Shown piece by piece: positions 13,594 through 26,496 of a DNA stretch of 64,000 nucleotides. The notes beneath the pieces were generated by a model that did not search any database, was not told the DNA's origin, and was given only the letters and a program-made list of their open reading frames with translations. Each line of letters opens with the position of its first letter. The stretch's first letter is position 1. The stretch covers positions 930,001 to 994,000 of the forward strand of contig WHUZ01000011.1 in assembly GCA_015179045.1 (NCBI GenBank). Reading direction: 5' to 3'. The position numbers were made by a program, and so were the translations under genes. Origin of the DNA: Kalaharituber pfeilii. Taxonomy: Eukaryota > Ascomycota > Pezizomycetes > Pezizales > Pezizaceae.

Positions 13594-14313
13594 CAGTCTA
13601 ACCTTGCTATACCGGACGAGTAAAAATCTGGCACTTTTTGTCCGGTATCCGGTATAGAGAATAAAATGCTTGGCAACTGTAAAAAAGGGGTGGCAAAATA
13701 TGTATAGAAATTACTGGAGTAGGAAATAAACAAGTGCAGCAAACATTAACTCAATCAAAGTCTATTCAACATGCATCGCTCTCACCACCTAGAAGAGGTC
13801 GAGCCTTACAAGCTCTTGGGGAGCATCAAATATGCAAGCATTGACTAGAGCCAAAACATGCTACGCTGACTGTTTCTCTAAAAGCCTATCAATTCACACC
13901 AAAGAAGCAGCAAACTCTACCAGCCTCCCAGCAGCAGCAGCGACAGCAGTGGTAGCAGCAATGGTGACAGCAGTGGCAGCATCGGTAGCAAGTGATAGCA
14001 ACAGCGGTGATAGCAGTGATGGCAGCAGCAGTAGTGGTAGTTAGCATTGACGGCAGCAGAGTGGTAAACAACCAGTCCAAGTGGTAAAGTGGGGTAGTCT
14101 AAGATGTATTAGTATTAGTGTGTCCGGTATAGCAAATATTATTTGTATGGAGACAGGGGGGTAGTTGTCTGGAGGTTTTTGTCCGGTCCGGTAGTGTTAG
14201 GGCGTCCGGTATAGCAAGGGCAATTTGTATGGGAAACTGTTGTCCGAATCAGAGGCCATCCGGTATAGCAAGGTTTCCGGTATAGCGAGGTCCGGTATAG
14301 CAAGGTTAGACTG
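13594..14313. mobile_element. Non-autonomous pogo/Tc1-like MITE, copy 2 (720 bp)
   Basis: Ends are CAGTCTAACCTTGCTATACC and its reverse complement, with TA directly outside (13592-13593, 14314-14315). The core GTCCGGTATAGCAAGG recurs internally near 13645, 14122, 14200, 14260 and 14280, several times in the same orientation as the right end. About 120 bp of imperfect AGC/AGT triplets (13927-14042) lie inside. The segment GAATAAAATGCTTGGCAA and the phrase around ATTTGTATGGAGACAGG are shared with the copy at 59909-60318, showing one family. No transposase is encoded. Confidence 0.9.
13927..14042. repeat. Imperfect AGC/AGT triplet array inside the MITE
   Basis: Triplets of the types AGC, AGT, GGT and GAT alternate for about 115 bp. 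On the plus strand they are open and would read as Ala/Val/Ser-rich residues (frame from 13832 to 14044); on the minus strand they read as Thr/Ala/Cys/His-rich residues. This is low-complexity DNA within a non-coding mobile element and I do not regard it as a gene. Confidence 0.75.
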
Positions 14314-14315
14314 TA

Positions 14316-16229
14316 ACTAAGGGTTGAAATATATGCGATGTGTACAAGAAGCCAACAAATGCAATGCATGCTCGTATGAGTTAGTAATCTATTTTGCAGG
14401 TTAGGAACAATATTCTTATGCACATATTTAGTATGAGTAACGTTTGGAGTGTTTAATCCATATCTAAAGTATATATACACAAACTTAGTATCAGCGCCAG
14501 TAGGGTCACGTGCAAGAACGTGGTGATATCATTTTTGGTATTGGTAGGCTCAAATGATTCATAACGCGGTCTCGCCATTCTATTCTTCCCCAGTGATTCC
14601 AAGCGGAAACTTGGGGCGGTCGAAAAATATGCGTATCATGTTTATATATTGCGAAACTTGGGGGCCGTTGGAAAATTTCGGGAATAAGGAAAGGACGGTA
14701 CGTAGGGATGTAAAATTGGGTGGATATTTTTTGTGCTGCGTTAGTGTTCGTATGATGCCCAGACGATGACGCAGATGATGGCGCAGTCGATTGGATATTA
14801 ATATACGAATAAAGCGCAGTGAGAATGAATAAGAGAAACCTGAGCCGGGATAATACGCAGCGAAAGTTTGTTGAGACTGGAAAGCAGTAGATGTTCGTAT
14901 GTATAGGAAGTACGAACGCATACAGGTACATGGCCATGATAAACGGGTAAAGGTCCTGAAGTTACTTCATGCAAGTGAAGAAAGCATTTTGAGGTAGCGT
15001 GAGTACAGCATATGGCTATTAGAGTCCGTATCGATGTGGAAAAAGACACGCTTCCAGAGAATGCCGTTGGTCGATCAGCAAATGGTATAGCCGGTATATT
15101 GACATTGGGTGATCGTTACTGTGACGGGCCAATCCTCGTTCCAGGCAATGTTAAGTTAACTATAACGCAGACTCAGGCGAAGGGTAGTCTGACCCTATTC
15201 TGCTTAGTAAGCTCGTATGGCGTCACCTCAGAAGAGTAGACTATCAGAAGAGACTAGGCGAAGGGATGTGAAAAGGAAAGTCGCAAATGTGGTAATGGTA
15301 AAGGTCGAGTAGGAATATACCTATGTTAGTGGACCAATAACATTCCTTTCTGAGCAAAATTCCTATTCCCGCATACCAAAGCGTTCTTATGATGCATATA
15401 GTAGAGCCTGACTCCCATTGGTGCTTCCAAAGACTGTGCGCACGACTACATGTAAATAGTCTGGTTTGAGTGTACACACTACAGGGAGCCCAGGCTGCCA
15501 GCAGACTAGAAGACTTTGGTAGTTCTAGTACATGTGAAGAACCAGATTCTATGTATGCCGGGAACAGGCATTGAGCTAGCTAAGAGAAGTATATCAACAC
15601 AGGCAGATGTTTGGAATGTGATAAACCTAGCATGGCGGAGTGCGGGGGTATAGCCATTAGGAAAACGAGAACTGTGAGGGGCAGAAGGGACGCAGTGCCG
15701 ACATCATTAATACTCCTCCAAATGTATCAAATGGCCTATTTTTCGGCTCCACCAAGCGTGTGTGATGATGTAATGCACGTATCGGAACCACCTTTTCGAG
15801 AAGCATCCTCTTAAGATGGTCTTGTTGCACTGCCCCTCGCAGAGTTTGTTAAGATGTATGTAAGCTGGACCAATAGGAAAACTCATCATCGCCAACGGAT
15901 TCTATGCGGATGGAAATGAAATTATCCAAGTAGAACAGGCTAGGGCCACTGTGGGCGGGCATCTGGAAAGAAGGCGTGGCGCATGACCAAAATTCAGTCT
16001 ATTCAGATTCAACAGTAACCATATTGTACAGCCAGAAGTCGGACCGAATGATCACTATCCTGCAAGTACAACTTCTGGACAGGAAGTTCGTTTGTGCATG
16101 TGGATAAGTCCCATTTCTATATCATAAAATATATACGTACACATTTGCGCCATTGACTTGCAAACTCCGACGCTGGCATATGCTGACAGTTACATGTGGC
16201 CAATATACCATTGCTATGGTTCATACCTG
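14316..16229. other. Intergenic, no gene seen
   Basis: Several open stretches of 60-140 codons occur on both strands around 14.5-15.5 kb but overlap each other in three frames and have no recognisable content. It lies downstream of the CIA2 stop codon (16230, minus strand), so the last few hundred bases probably include its 3' UTR. Confidence 0.55.
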
Positions 16230-17703
16230 TCACTTGCAGGTTTCCAACATCTTCTTCAAAACTGCCATGAGACTCTCATTCTCACATGCGGCTGCTACTC
16301 TTTCTTTATCGTTTAATTGTTTGTTGACCTGATCAGCCGTTGAATGCGTGCCTTCTCTGATTCTGACATCGACTCTGAACCTTGGTGGGAGCGCCCGCTC
16401 AAGCCTGACGCGGATACCCAATCCTATGACGGTAGCAAGACTGCAATGTGTGATGGTTGGTGTAATTTCTACAAGAACATGAGACATCGCAGAATGGTCC
16501 GGATTGTCTGTAACCTTGATATGAGGAAGGTTCACAACTGCAAGCTCCCCAAGGCTTAGGGGATGCTCGGGGTCTGAGATAGTGGAGATAAGATCTACAT
16601 TATTTATTATTAGCAATTGATCTTATTTCTTTCTTGGTTAGAACTTTTATGCGACTGTGCGATGTCAAAAAATAAGAACATATTAAATGTGAGATGATGG
16701 TTGATAAGTGAGGGGGAGCAAGCGACCGTTTCATAGCCGCGGTCACATAACACCACGGTAACGGCTTTCCTCTCTTTTCTTGAGCCGATAAAATGGGAAT
16801 GGACAAAGCATCAACCAAACAGGGCCCGAAACAAGGGCCTATATTGAGATGTACCGAATCCGATAAAAATAAGTAACTAGAAGATGGCATGTGGTTTTTA
16901 AGGAGGGAAGAATAGAGAAAGCGCTGTCACGTGAATCGAAAAATGGATAATGCAAGGTTCTCCAATGCAACTCTTGAATTTATGGAGAACTGGTAGATTT
17001 CATAGCAAATTAACGGAGTCTCACGAGACAAGTGGAATTGCCTAACGTCCGCGAATGATAGGGGCATCAACTTCGAAGCGTGAAAATCGGCTGAGAAAGC
17101 AGACAGAAAACGGTTGTGCAGGAAGCACTGCAGTAGCAGGGTATATAAGCCAGGAAGAAGCCGCGGTAAGTAACTCCGTCACAAATTGCATGCACAAGGG
17201 AGCAAGCCAAATGTGGCTTTTCCGAAGTATAGACCGAAATCAAGAGCAAGGGATATCTAGGAAAATTTTGGATTATTTAACATGATTGTGATTGCTTCTG
17301 TAGTCGGCGAAGCAGAATACGAGCAGGAATCTGCCAAATCATGGAATATGAAGATATCATCATATCGGGGACTCTTGTGAGTCATAGAATGAAATTGAAA
17401 ATATCCAGAACTTGACAGGAAACATGAAAAGTAAAATAATAAAATCAGACACCTACCATAGATTTCCTGTTCATCTATATAATCAATACTGGAATCAATG
17501 TCATCAATATCATCATCGTCACCACTCAGTAGGTCAGGTGCGCTCGCTGTAGAAAATGGATCGTTGCTGTACGTAGATGGAGCCACGCTGGAAAGAAGCC
17601 CCGTTGCTCCATTGGATAGGCCAGATGAGAGCACTCGTTTTGGCTGTTTTCGCCTTGACGGAAGGTCACTTGCGTTGAGGATGGTAGGGTTCTCGTTATC
17701 CAT
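16230..17703 (-). CDS. CIA2: CIA2 / MIP18-family cytosolic Fe-S cluster assembly factor
   Basis: The protein belongs to the MIP18 (DUF59) family, which works with CIA1 and MET18 in the cytosolic targeting complex that delivers Fe-S clusters to apoproteins such as DNA polymerases and helicases. Exon 1 (17703-17457) encodes an Asp-rich N-terminus ending in DEQEIY; exon 2 (16594-16230) continues in phase as DLISTISDPEHPLSLGEL. The splice completes one Asp codon (G|AT). Total 203 aa, typical of fungal members with a disordered N-terminal third. The reactive Cys in the THCSLAT motif (about residue 133) and the block ALPPRFRVDV are present, as is the family-typical DKERVAAACENE near the C-terminus. 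The single intron is 862 bp (17456-16595; donor GTAGGT, acceptor AATGTAG, upstream CTAAT), about ten times longer than most introns here. The ORF around 17526-18014 in another frame is a chance overlap with exon 1. Confidence 0.94.
16595..17456 (-). other. Unusually long (862 bp) intron of CIA2
   Basis: Intron length is set by the exact family match on both sides of the junction. I see no further exon, terminal repeats or coding relic inside. The 5' part next to exon 1 contains a possible alternative acceptor at about 17361-17362, which would not restore the MIP18 frame. Confidence 0.75.
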
Positions 17704-20700
17704 CGTTCCAGTTTATTCTCAAGCGGGGTATGAGGGTCAGCTTCAGAATATGAGAGCAATGTGCGCAAACTCAGAGCGCGTAATAGATTTCTGTATTGAA
17801 TGACTAATGGATAATCGGGATGAGACGTGGCCGCTGCGACAAACTCAGGAGCCTCTGAAAGAAACCCGTCTCGTGCTGGAGGCAAGTTGATGGCAATGTA
17901 GATCTTTGGTAGGGGGATGATCGTTATCCTGGCTGGCTGCCAGAGGATATCAGTGCCAAGGCCGGCTTCGGCAGTGAGGGATTTGGGTACAAACTTGTCG
18001 GCAGCACGCCACATTCACATACTTTCCTTGTACCCAAATTCACAAGTCGACAATCTTCATATCGATGTGCAGCAAGTCTCTAGCGTGAGAGGATTACATA
18101 TGATTGGTATGATATCTCAGGGTCCGGAGAGCTTGCAGTGCCACCAGCGGAGGGCAATCTACAAGAAGGTGAGCACCATATCGGTTTAATAACCGGACCA
18201 CGGTTCAATGAATATCCGCTAACGCTTGTTATTACAGATACGGAGTAGTTTCAGCATGTTATTTATTACTGAAGCTGCTGTTAACCAATTTATGCTGTGC
18301 TGCGTCATCTCTGGTGTTCTCGTGCTCACTTACTCATCTGTGAGGATTTCTTAAATGTACGAGTACTCTACAGGCGCCAATGATTAGATAAAGAAAAATA
18401 CGACTGGGATGCTGAATTAGTCAACATAAGAGATACCAAGTAGCTCTCTGCTCATTTCAAGAATTAAGTGTCAAAAGAATAGTATCCACGATTGAATTTC
18501 TTTCCCGGACTCGTGCGAAGATGATTTTATGCAGATATACTCCCTCTTTCTCCAGTACCAAGTACCAAAACTGTCTCATCCCAGTTGGATCATCACACCA
18601 CGGAGCCACACAAAAAAGCAGATGGCCCGCAGAATACGGTGAAGAAATTAAATATGAAGAAAAAGCAAAGAAAGGGAAAGAATAAAGACACCAAACATGC
18701 TCACTTTTCGTCGGTTGTGGCCATATTTTCTATGGCTCGGGACAGGTGACAGGCACATTAGAGACTTCCTGATGGCAAGGGTAAGTGTTTCAAAAACTGT
18801 CCCATTGCTCATTTGAGGGTACTCGGCACTTCAAATAGGTGCCGGTCCAGGAAATACATACGGATTCGTAGTCGATTGCATAGCCTCTCAAACACGGGTT
18901 CATTAAGTCCTCATTTTGGTCCCTGACAAAAAAAGTACTGTCAAGAGAAGCTGCAGATGCGATAGGCTGTATTGGGTGGGGAGATGGACTGCATTGTGCA
19001 GTCCGCGCAGGGATATTCCCTATTTAATGACATGGCCTCCATCACGTTTCAGGCGTTGATATGTTGATCCAAAACTTGGCAAGTTGGACCGCACACTGAT
19101 TTTAGGTGGGGTGGAGATGATTTTTGTGATAATCCATAACTGACGTCTCCTTTAGCATACCTACTTGGAGGGAATAGCTGAGTCTGTGGGTTCAGGTGAC
19201 TCTTCCCACCTTGCCGAATCAAAAGATATTCAGCACTGCGGCATCGACGTCTCGAACCGCGTCGACTCTCGTGCACGAAGGGCGACAATGATGTTTGTTT
19301 TAGTCGATTGCAGTCACTTTTTATATGGACTCGATCAACCTGCGCTGGGCTCAGTGACCTTCTTCCCCTGGACTAGTACTCGAGTACTCTATTGAGGCCA
19401 GAAAAGGGCGCTCATGCTTGGCAAAGGCTTGGGGCAACTTGTGGATCACTAGCAGGGTTTTGGGCGCCACCGCCAGGCACAGGCATTTTGGTTCGGGCGA
19501 GCCATATTATTTGCAAGAGCCTACGATGAACACTCGCAAGATCTGTACGTGAAGTGAAGTTCACATTCCCCGGCTGGCAATTAGACTTTAGGACAAAGCG
19601 CCAGGACCAGGGCCTTGGCGGTCCGTGGTGACACACTGCGCGCCAGCAGCAGGTTACGAGACTAAATTTGCTGCAGTGCCATGCAAATATCCAGTGTGTG
19701 TGCAAGTAGTCATTCCGCTGGGCAAGGTCACCCCCTCCCCTCCCACCGTCCCCCCCTCACCGTTTTGATGCGCGGCTTGGTACGGCTGGTTCAGTGCAAT
19801 TGCTGCAGCGGTGAGTTTTGCGATGGGCAGAACAAGGTCTCATACCATGGACAAGCACAAGACGCAGCCGTTAGCTTCATGAGCAGGCATTGTTGTGGCC
19901 GACACGGAAATCCAACGGCGCAACGTTCTTCACGCCGCCATGTGCTGAGCTGTGTCCACCCCTCGAACCTGCTCACTTGCCGGCTTGCCCACTTATCGTA
20001 CTACGCACCCTCATCCTCCTCCTCCCTGGCTCCATCTCCCTCGTCGCTTGTGCTGCTGCAATAACAGTAGGGATTGGACGAATTCCCCGTGTACGAAACC
20101 CACCCACCCGGCTGTTGTATCGCGCAGGGAATAAACAGGCGCTGCTGCAATTCTGTATCCGCTGCCATTACAGTACGTGCACTAAGCGTACTATCGCACG
20201 CCCGGCCTGGCAGCCCCTGCAAGATCGTCTCTAGATCGCCTCAGGAGCCTTAAAAGCTCCGCGGTGGGCTCCTGGTGTTGCTGAATTCAAAGAGGGAAGG
20301 GGAGCCAGAAGCACCCGTGAGGGACCCCAGCAATAACGCCGACTTCCCTGATCCTGCGTCCCCCACAGTTGCCCGCTATCTTCGCTCCGCCCTCCCCTCC
20401 ACCCGCCCTACCGCATCGAACAGCCATTCGCTCCTTCAGCAGTGCACAAGAGTTGGTGCACCCCCCCTCCCACCAGGCTCAGCAGACCATATACAGGGAT
20501 CGAGCCACTCCTCGCACGGTCGAGACAAGCAGTTTTCAAAGGGAGCAGCGATCTGAGGTTGGGGGTGACCTGTTTTTTCCGACCATCTCCTTTCCTCGGG
20601 GCTTTTACTTTTCGTACACTGGCACTGTTGCTCTTTTCATAGCAAAATTTCATTTTGGACCCTTCGGAACTTACCTCTAGCACCATTTTCGACCGTTTCC

Positions 20701-21527
20701 TCCGCTCTCCATACAGAAACGACATCAGAAACGGCACCCCCCTCACCTTCAACGGTCACTCCCCCCTCCCCCACCTGCCTCTACGCCCACGATCTTAATC
20801 TTGCGACGTACCCCAGCTCATAGAAGTCTACGACCTCATTCAATCCAGGTATCTTGGGCCTCATAGACTGAGCGCGTTGCTCTGATCCAAACGCGAGAGG
20901 GTCTTACAGACCATATATCACGGGTATTGCTTTGCACCTATTTTGAAAAGTGGGGAACTGAATTACATGTACTGTTTTACCGCCGTTGTTACTTATCGCT
21001 AGGAATTGGGTTGGAGACAACATCAGGGCATGCAATAAATTCCCCTAGACCTTGTTCACCAACCGAAAATTCTTTTAGACTTAGCCGGCAACTTTGCTCT
21101 GATCTGGAGACGCTTCTGTCATACAAGCTACCCCATCCATCAGCTGTCTGTCGTAGATCATTCATCTAGACATACAGCATTCTCTTCTTACCTACGTCAC
21201 ATTCATTTTTCAAAGCTGCTGTGCGGTATCGGGAAATCAACAAACGGTATAACTGTGCTATCCCCAGTCACAGTAAACGCGATTATCGTCAAGGAACGTT
21301 CATGTTGGCCCAGAAGACCGATCTGGGAAGTGGAAAAACACTACATCAACGTACAACAATGCAAAATATAACTCTGTCGCCTCAAGATATGACAGGTCCT
21401 AGGGAGAATCATCGAAGTTTGTATACCTACACTCTGATTCTTAACCTTTTTTGTGAACTTGATTTCCTCATTTGGCCACACTTGAAGAATACAATATATA
21501 AGAAGTTCTAACTGAAAATTGTAGACT
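17704..21527. other. Intergenic, including a GC-rich block upstream of the Zn2Cys6 gene
   Basis: No recognisable gene. From about 19,680 to 20,780 base composition shifts to GC- and C-rich DNA with many overlapping open frames in all six frames (for example 19681-20064, 20275-20556, 20408-20752 minus); this is what GC-rich non-coding DNA produces, and none resembles a protein family. It lies 0.75-1.85 kb upstream of the transcription factor start and could be promoter or a long leader. The section 17,704-18,200 is upstream of CIA2. Confidence 0.55.
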
Positions 21528-24488
21528 ATGTCTTTGTCGACGAGCATAACAGGCACAAAAGACTTAAAGGTTCGTTTTTCCAAATTCTTTCCCCCAACAT
21601 GTCTAATTGAAGATCTTAGTGATGAGAGCTTGTGAGGGCTGCCGACGGCGCAAAATTAAGTGCGATGCAGCCACGACAAATACCTGGCCCTGCTCTGCTT
21701 GCGTGCGCTTGAAACTGCACTGTGTACCGCCTATGGTGCAATATGATCGTGATTTTGTTCCAAATCAGAACGTCATAGAGCAATCAACAACTGCTGAACT
21801 TCGTGATGATTCAAGTGGTAGCGGTGATGATGAATACTCGCATCAGTCTTCGAACCTTAGCCAGCGGAAGAGAAACAATGCCCCTGGCCCTGCATATGCT
21901 CACCATCGGGCTGCTTCTGACTACAGGCAAATTTCTCCTGCTGAACAGAGTTCTCCTACTGGAAATGGAATGCAATACAGTCATCTCCCTCAGCAGACTA
22001 CAGCTACAGATAATCTTGAGCCGACGATATCACCACTACAACAGTATCATACTGTACCTACATACCAGTCTCATGCTACTGTTCGCCATAGTGATCACTG
22101 GGGAGCAGATGATAGCTACAGCGCGGCGGCAGCAAGCGTCAGTGGTGTACTCGAACAACTCAAAATTGAAGACAGTGGTGTAGGTGGGTTAATGGATTGT
22201 GTCATGTTTTTGTAATTGATACTTAAGCTAAGGTACTACAATAGCAAATTATATCTCTGCCCAAGGACGGCGACTAGCCGAGACGCCTGCGTATGAGCCT
22301 TGGTCGGAAGATTTCGAAGAGAATCCCTCATTTTTTCCTGGATCACAGGAATTTGCAGTCAGAATACGTCCAGAAGACATGCCATCAGAGGAGGAAGCAT
22401 TAAACCTTTTTGATATCTATTTTAGGGACGTACATCCGTATTTGCCAATTGTAAACAAGGCTGCATTCTATCGACAGTGGAATACATCAAGGGAGTCAAT
22501 CTCACCCTTACTACTGGAGACAATGTTTGCCACTGCAGGTCGAATCTCTGGCATACCGAGTAAAGGAATGAAATGGATATCAATGGCAACTAGTGAGTTA
22601 GCGTCGTACATTTCAAAAGAACGCCAGTGCTGATGAATTATAGGGCATATGGATTGCTTTATGGATGTACCTCGTTTAAGCACTGTGCAAGCATTACTGC
22701 TGTTGCTGAAGGCCCGAGAGAGTGCCCCACAGAGGGGTTATTTCTTTCGATCTTGGATGAGTATTAACAGCATAATTGTTATGGCTAAAGACCTTGGATT
22801 GGATCGTCACTATGACCTTCACAAGTCGGGCACAGGCTGTGTTGGTGACTCCCTGGAGTGTTCAACAAAAACTCGAGTTTGGCAGGCCTGCTTCTCCTGT
22901 GAGCTGATGATAAGCGCTCCTCAAGGTTAGTTTGAGTGATTAGCAGTTTAATTGGAGGTTGCTGATACAATCTATTAGGTCGAGACATAATGCAAATTGA
23001 TCCCGAAAGTGTGGACCTACAAATCCCGATACGTACACAAGACATGGATGAACAAGAGACTACCATTTACCGGAATTTTGTGTATTTTGTATATTTAATC
23101 AAAAATATCCGGCGGATGAACGATATACATGCAAAGCTGAAGGCAAATCCTAGCTGGCGAAACGATCCACAGTTCACAGACATTGGTCCGCTATTGGACA
23201 CATGGGCGCATGCACTACCACCTGGCTTGCAGGTAGTTGTGCCAACTGACCTTGCAATACCATGTCCGCCCGTTGAACACCATTACGTTGCAAATCTTCA
23301 AATATACCATCATTTAGCGAAGATCATGGTGCACAGACCTCCCTTATCCATCACTAAAACGTTTACTTCGCAAGGGCAGTGGAAAGAGCATATGAGCATC
23401 TGTTCAAACGCTGCAAAGACTATCTGTAGGCTTACGGAGGTGGTTTGGGGGCAATTTGGCATGGCAGGCCTGCAGTGCATGATGCGGGGTATCAACTTCA
23501 CTATATATGCCAATTTGACGGCTACTATGATCCATTTGGTAGGTCATATTAAATATCATCTGTTGAGAAGTTACTAATCTTTTACAGATTGCCTCAACAT
23601 GTCCAGACCCAGAATTCAATACAGATGCCAAGGAGTATTTTACTAGGTCCATGCGAATTTTGGAAACATGTATCGACCATTCTGCTTCAGCAGAAACCAA
23701 GGGCCAAATCCAAGCGTTGCGAGAAGCTTTCTCTATCGACCTGAATAGGCCATTTGAACTAAATCCTAACTTCCCTTTCTATCAACCCGTACATGGACCT
23801 ACAGACCCCACTATCCGCACTCCTGTTTCTGCTTATACTCAAGCCGAAGCTTCAGAGCCTCTCATGCCAACTGCGCAGGTAGCTTTCCCAACACATCCAC
23901 TGTCTCCCCCGCATTCAACAGGAGACTGTGACTCCAAGGGAGACTCTCCATCAGCTGTCCAATCGTTGGTTATGCTGCATGCTGGGCAAAGAGTTACACA
24001 GCCGCCACCTCCTCCTGCCATGATGGACACAACTGGCCTGGGTTGGAATCCCTCAAGAATTTTTGAGTGAGTAATTCACGTAGTAATTTATTTCGTAATA
24101 ATTGAAAAAATCACTAACATCGTTGTATAGATCTTGGAATACTGCGATTTCTGGAATCAATGGTACGGTATCCACTACTCCCCAAGGTCTCCCTCCTGGA
24201 TCTTACGGTCAACCATCCATGGTCAATACCGGTTCCCTTCGGGCCAGATCGGGGACACGACCTCCTTCCAATTCGTATGTGCCAGCTAACATCCATACAG
24301 TCGCTCATACCTTCGTTTCTCCCGGGATGTGGCAGGATTCTGTTGCTGCAGTTTACGCAGATACGAGAAAACCATTCCAGTTTTCGGCCGGAGATGGCAC
24401 AGTCTGGGCTACGGCTGCACCAGATGTCAGTACGCCGGCTATTTTGACACCAGTTACAATGCGGGCAGACAACGGAAGAGGGCATTAA
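21528..24488 (+). CDS. Zn(II)2Cys6 fungal-specific transcription factor
   Basis: Nuclear DNA-binding regulator with an N-terminal binuclear zinc cluster: CEGCRRRKIKC, then WPCSACVRLKLHC (spacing CX2CX6CX9CX2CX6C, about residues 21-51), and a middle homology (Fungal_trans) region around residues 210-560 including PYLPIVNKAAFYRQW and LLLETMFATAGRISG. Seven exons fit phase exactly: 21528-21569, 21613-22183, 22245-22592, 22644-22925, 22979-23538, 23588-24066, 24131-24488, giving 879 aa. Introns are 43-64 nt with GTGGGT, GTGAGT, GTTAGT, GTAGGT donors. The first exon (14 codons) is the least certain; if absent, the start is the ATG at 21622, three codons before the first zinc-cluster Cys. The linker (about residues 65-200) and the C-terminal tail are Ser/Pro/Gln-rich and likely disordered. 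I do not recognise the exact orthologue, so no target pathway is proposed. No neighbouring gene suggests a cluster-specific role. Confidence 0.94.
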
Positions 24489-24956
24489 GCATCCGATGAA
24501 TAGATTTTCTGTATCCATCACTATCTCTGGGTTTCCTTGATGGTGCTATATTTTCATTGAGTATATTACTTTTGATAAGTGGAGTGTTGTACTTCCTTTC
24601 TTTTTATTGTTTAACTCGTTTTCATTGGGCGGAGAAATCACTCAAGGGAGCTCTAGGTTTGGTCACGGTTTTTCCATGAACTCGACATCATCTTCGTACC
24701 TCATCGTCATATCATCATCATTGTCATCATACCGTTCTTTCTTTGGAGTATTTCTTTCGATATGCTTTTTGCTTTTTACCCTTTCTTAGTTCATATATTT
24801 TGGCCATATATATCCTTTAGTTCATGGTTTTTTGGGTCTTTTGTAGTTTTTTTTTGTGCCTTGGTCAACATCCGGAATGGGTTTTTATCTATTAGGGGAA
24901 TCTCGGGATACGCAAGGCTGTTGTATGGACCCTATTGGGACCTGTCGTCTGCACTC

Positions 24957-24996
<40 letters not shown>

Positions 24997-25332
24997 CTGG
25001 GGGGGAGTGGTAGCTGCACTTATCATTATGTTAAATATACATATATATACCTTGTAATCATTCTTTTTTAGTTTTAGCACTAGTGCAGGTTTGTGCTTAT
25101 GTACTCTTGGGTTGTCTAAGTAGTGGATGAGGTTTCTCTCTATATATATTCTCTCACTTTCGAATTTGTTTCACTTTTATTGATTAGCTTTTGGGTGTCA
25201 GAGAAAATATATGGTGCAATGCTGTCGCTGTGAGAGAGTTAGCTCTGGCTCTGGGGTTGTGAATGGTGGTCCATTAGTCATCATCGTAGGGGGCGGACAT
25301 GATGCTTTTGAAATATATATATATAAGCGGTA
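24489..25332. other. Intergenic, with a 37-nt poly(T) run
   Basis: T-rich DNA downstream of the transcription factor stop, with a run of 37 T at 24960-24996 and TA microsatellites near 25036-25048 and 25313-25324. Probably includes the 3' UTR of the transcription factor gene. No coding signal. Confidence 0.65.
24960..24996. repeat. Poly(T) run, 37 nt
   Basis: Uninterrupted T run about 470 bp downstream of the transcription factor stop codon, followed by seven G with one C/T interruption. Confidence 0.97.
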
Positions 25333-25716
25333 TTCAGATTAGACTGTCCCCATATAAAATGGTATCCGGCAGACAAACCAGTTTTATCCGGCCTGTAGTC
25401 TGAGTACCCTCTTGTGAAAATTGGCTTTTTTTGTCAAGTCGGAAACCGGTTTTGGGTCCAAAAATCCACCGGAATTTATGCATTCCAGGTCCTGAATACT
25501 GCATCGAGGCATGCAAGATGCATCATATATATGCAGTTGTCGCAAAAATCCCCGACTGGATTTATTTCGCAAAAAAAATGCAAATAAACGGGTTTAACTG
25601 GTTTGTAACATGAAAAAAAAAAAAGCAGATAAAATTTTGTATGGAGATGACCAGATTTTCCCTACTTGATGAAATTCTGAAATCCGGAAAATCCAGCCAG
25701 ATTTTTCTAATCTGAA
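25333..25716. mobile_element. Small TA-flanked MITE-like element (384 bp)
   Basis: The sequence starts TTCAGATTAGA and ends TCTAATCTGAA, an 11-bp inverted repeat, with TA outside each end (25331-25332 and 25717-25718). Length, lack of coding capacity and TA flanks fit a Tc1/mariner-type MITE. The interior repeats the word ATCCGG/CCGGAT (near 25366, 25388, 25682), possibly subterminal sites. It has no evident similarity to the CAGTCTA family. With only 11 bp of matching ends, the call is moderate. Confidence 0.6.
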
Positions 25717-25718
25717 TA

Positions 25719-26496
25719 ACGCCATTATCGGATTGCGGTTGTATATGTAGTATTTTGTTAATATGAGAGATGCTGGCCGTGTACAAGACGCCCTCAATGA
25801 ATGGGGTACGAGGCGTGCACACATGAATTCTGGCGGTTATTACATGGTCAATCAAGTGACTACGTCCTTGAGCCCCTGTTCTCATACAGTTTTTTTTTCA
25901 CATATTTTATTGGCCTGTTATTCATGGGATTTTGGTATGGTATGTGTTGTGTTGTGCTGCGTTGTTTGCAGTGGTTTTATAATGTATCACCATATCCTCA
26001 GGCTTCGTCTCCATTGCGATTAGGCGTGTTGAGGGTAACATTGCAACATTGCGAAACGTAGGGAAAAGAGGGATAGAGAGGGCATAATTGAGTTTGCAAA
26101 CCCCCCATTCCCTTTCTTCCCAGATTCATTTAGATTACCCAACAAAAGACTCACGTTTGAAGTTTTGCCCCCCTCTGTTCCGTGGTACCCAATACAAATT
26201 TCGACATATCTATATTTTGCCTGTTTAACATTACATAAGCGCATATTTTTTGTTCATATTCTTCTTTCCTTCCTTCCAATTCGTCGTTTGGGGAAAAAGG
26301 TTCTGTGTGGGGGACAAAGAGGCAGAAAAGGTAAAGGAGAAGGGAGAGGGGATGTGGCGAAGGGGAGCGGGTAGTCCCAGTTTAAGGTTGTTGCGCAGTT
26401 ACCCTGAATTACATTCCATCGGAAAAAAAAAACAAGAAAAGAAAGATGAAAAACTGGGGAACGGTGCATTGCAAATACAAACAAGCACTCAAGTCT
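25719..26496. other. Intergenic, no gene seen
   Basis: AT-rich DNA with purine-rich stretches (26300-26370, 26420-26460) and no recognisable coding content. Confidence 0.6.

Noticed and set aside
17526..18014. 162-codon minus-strand ORF starting MWRAADKFVPKS
   Set aside because: It overlaps CIA2 exon 1 in another frame, shows no known domain and is better explained as chance.
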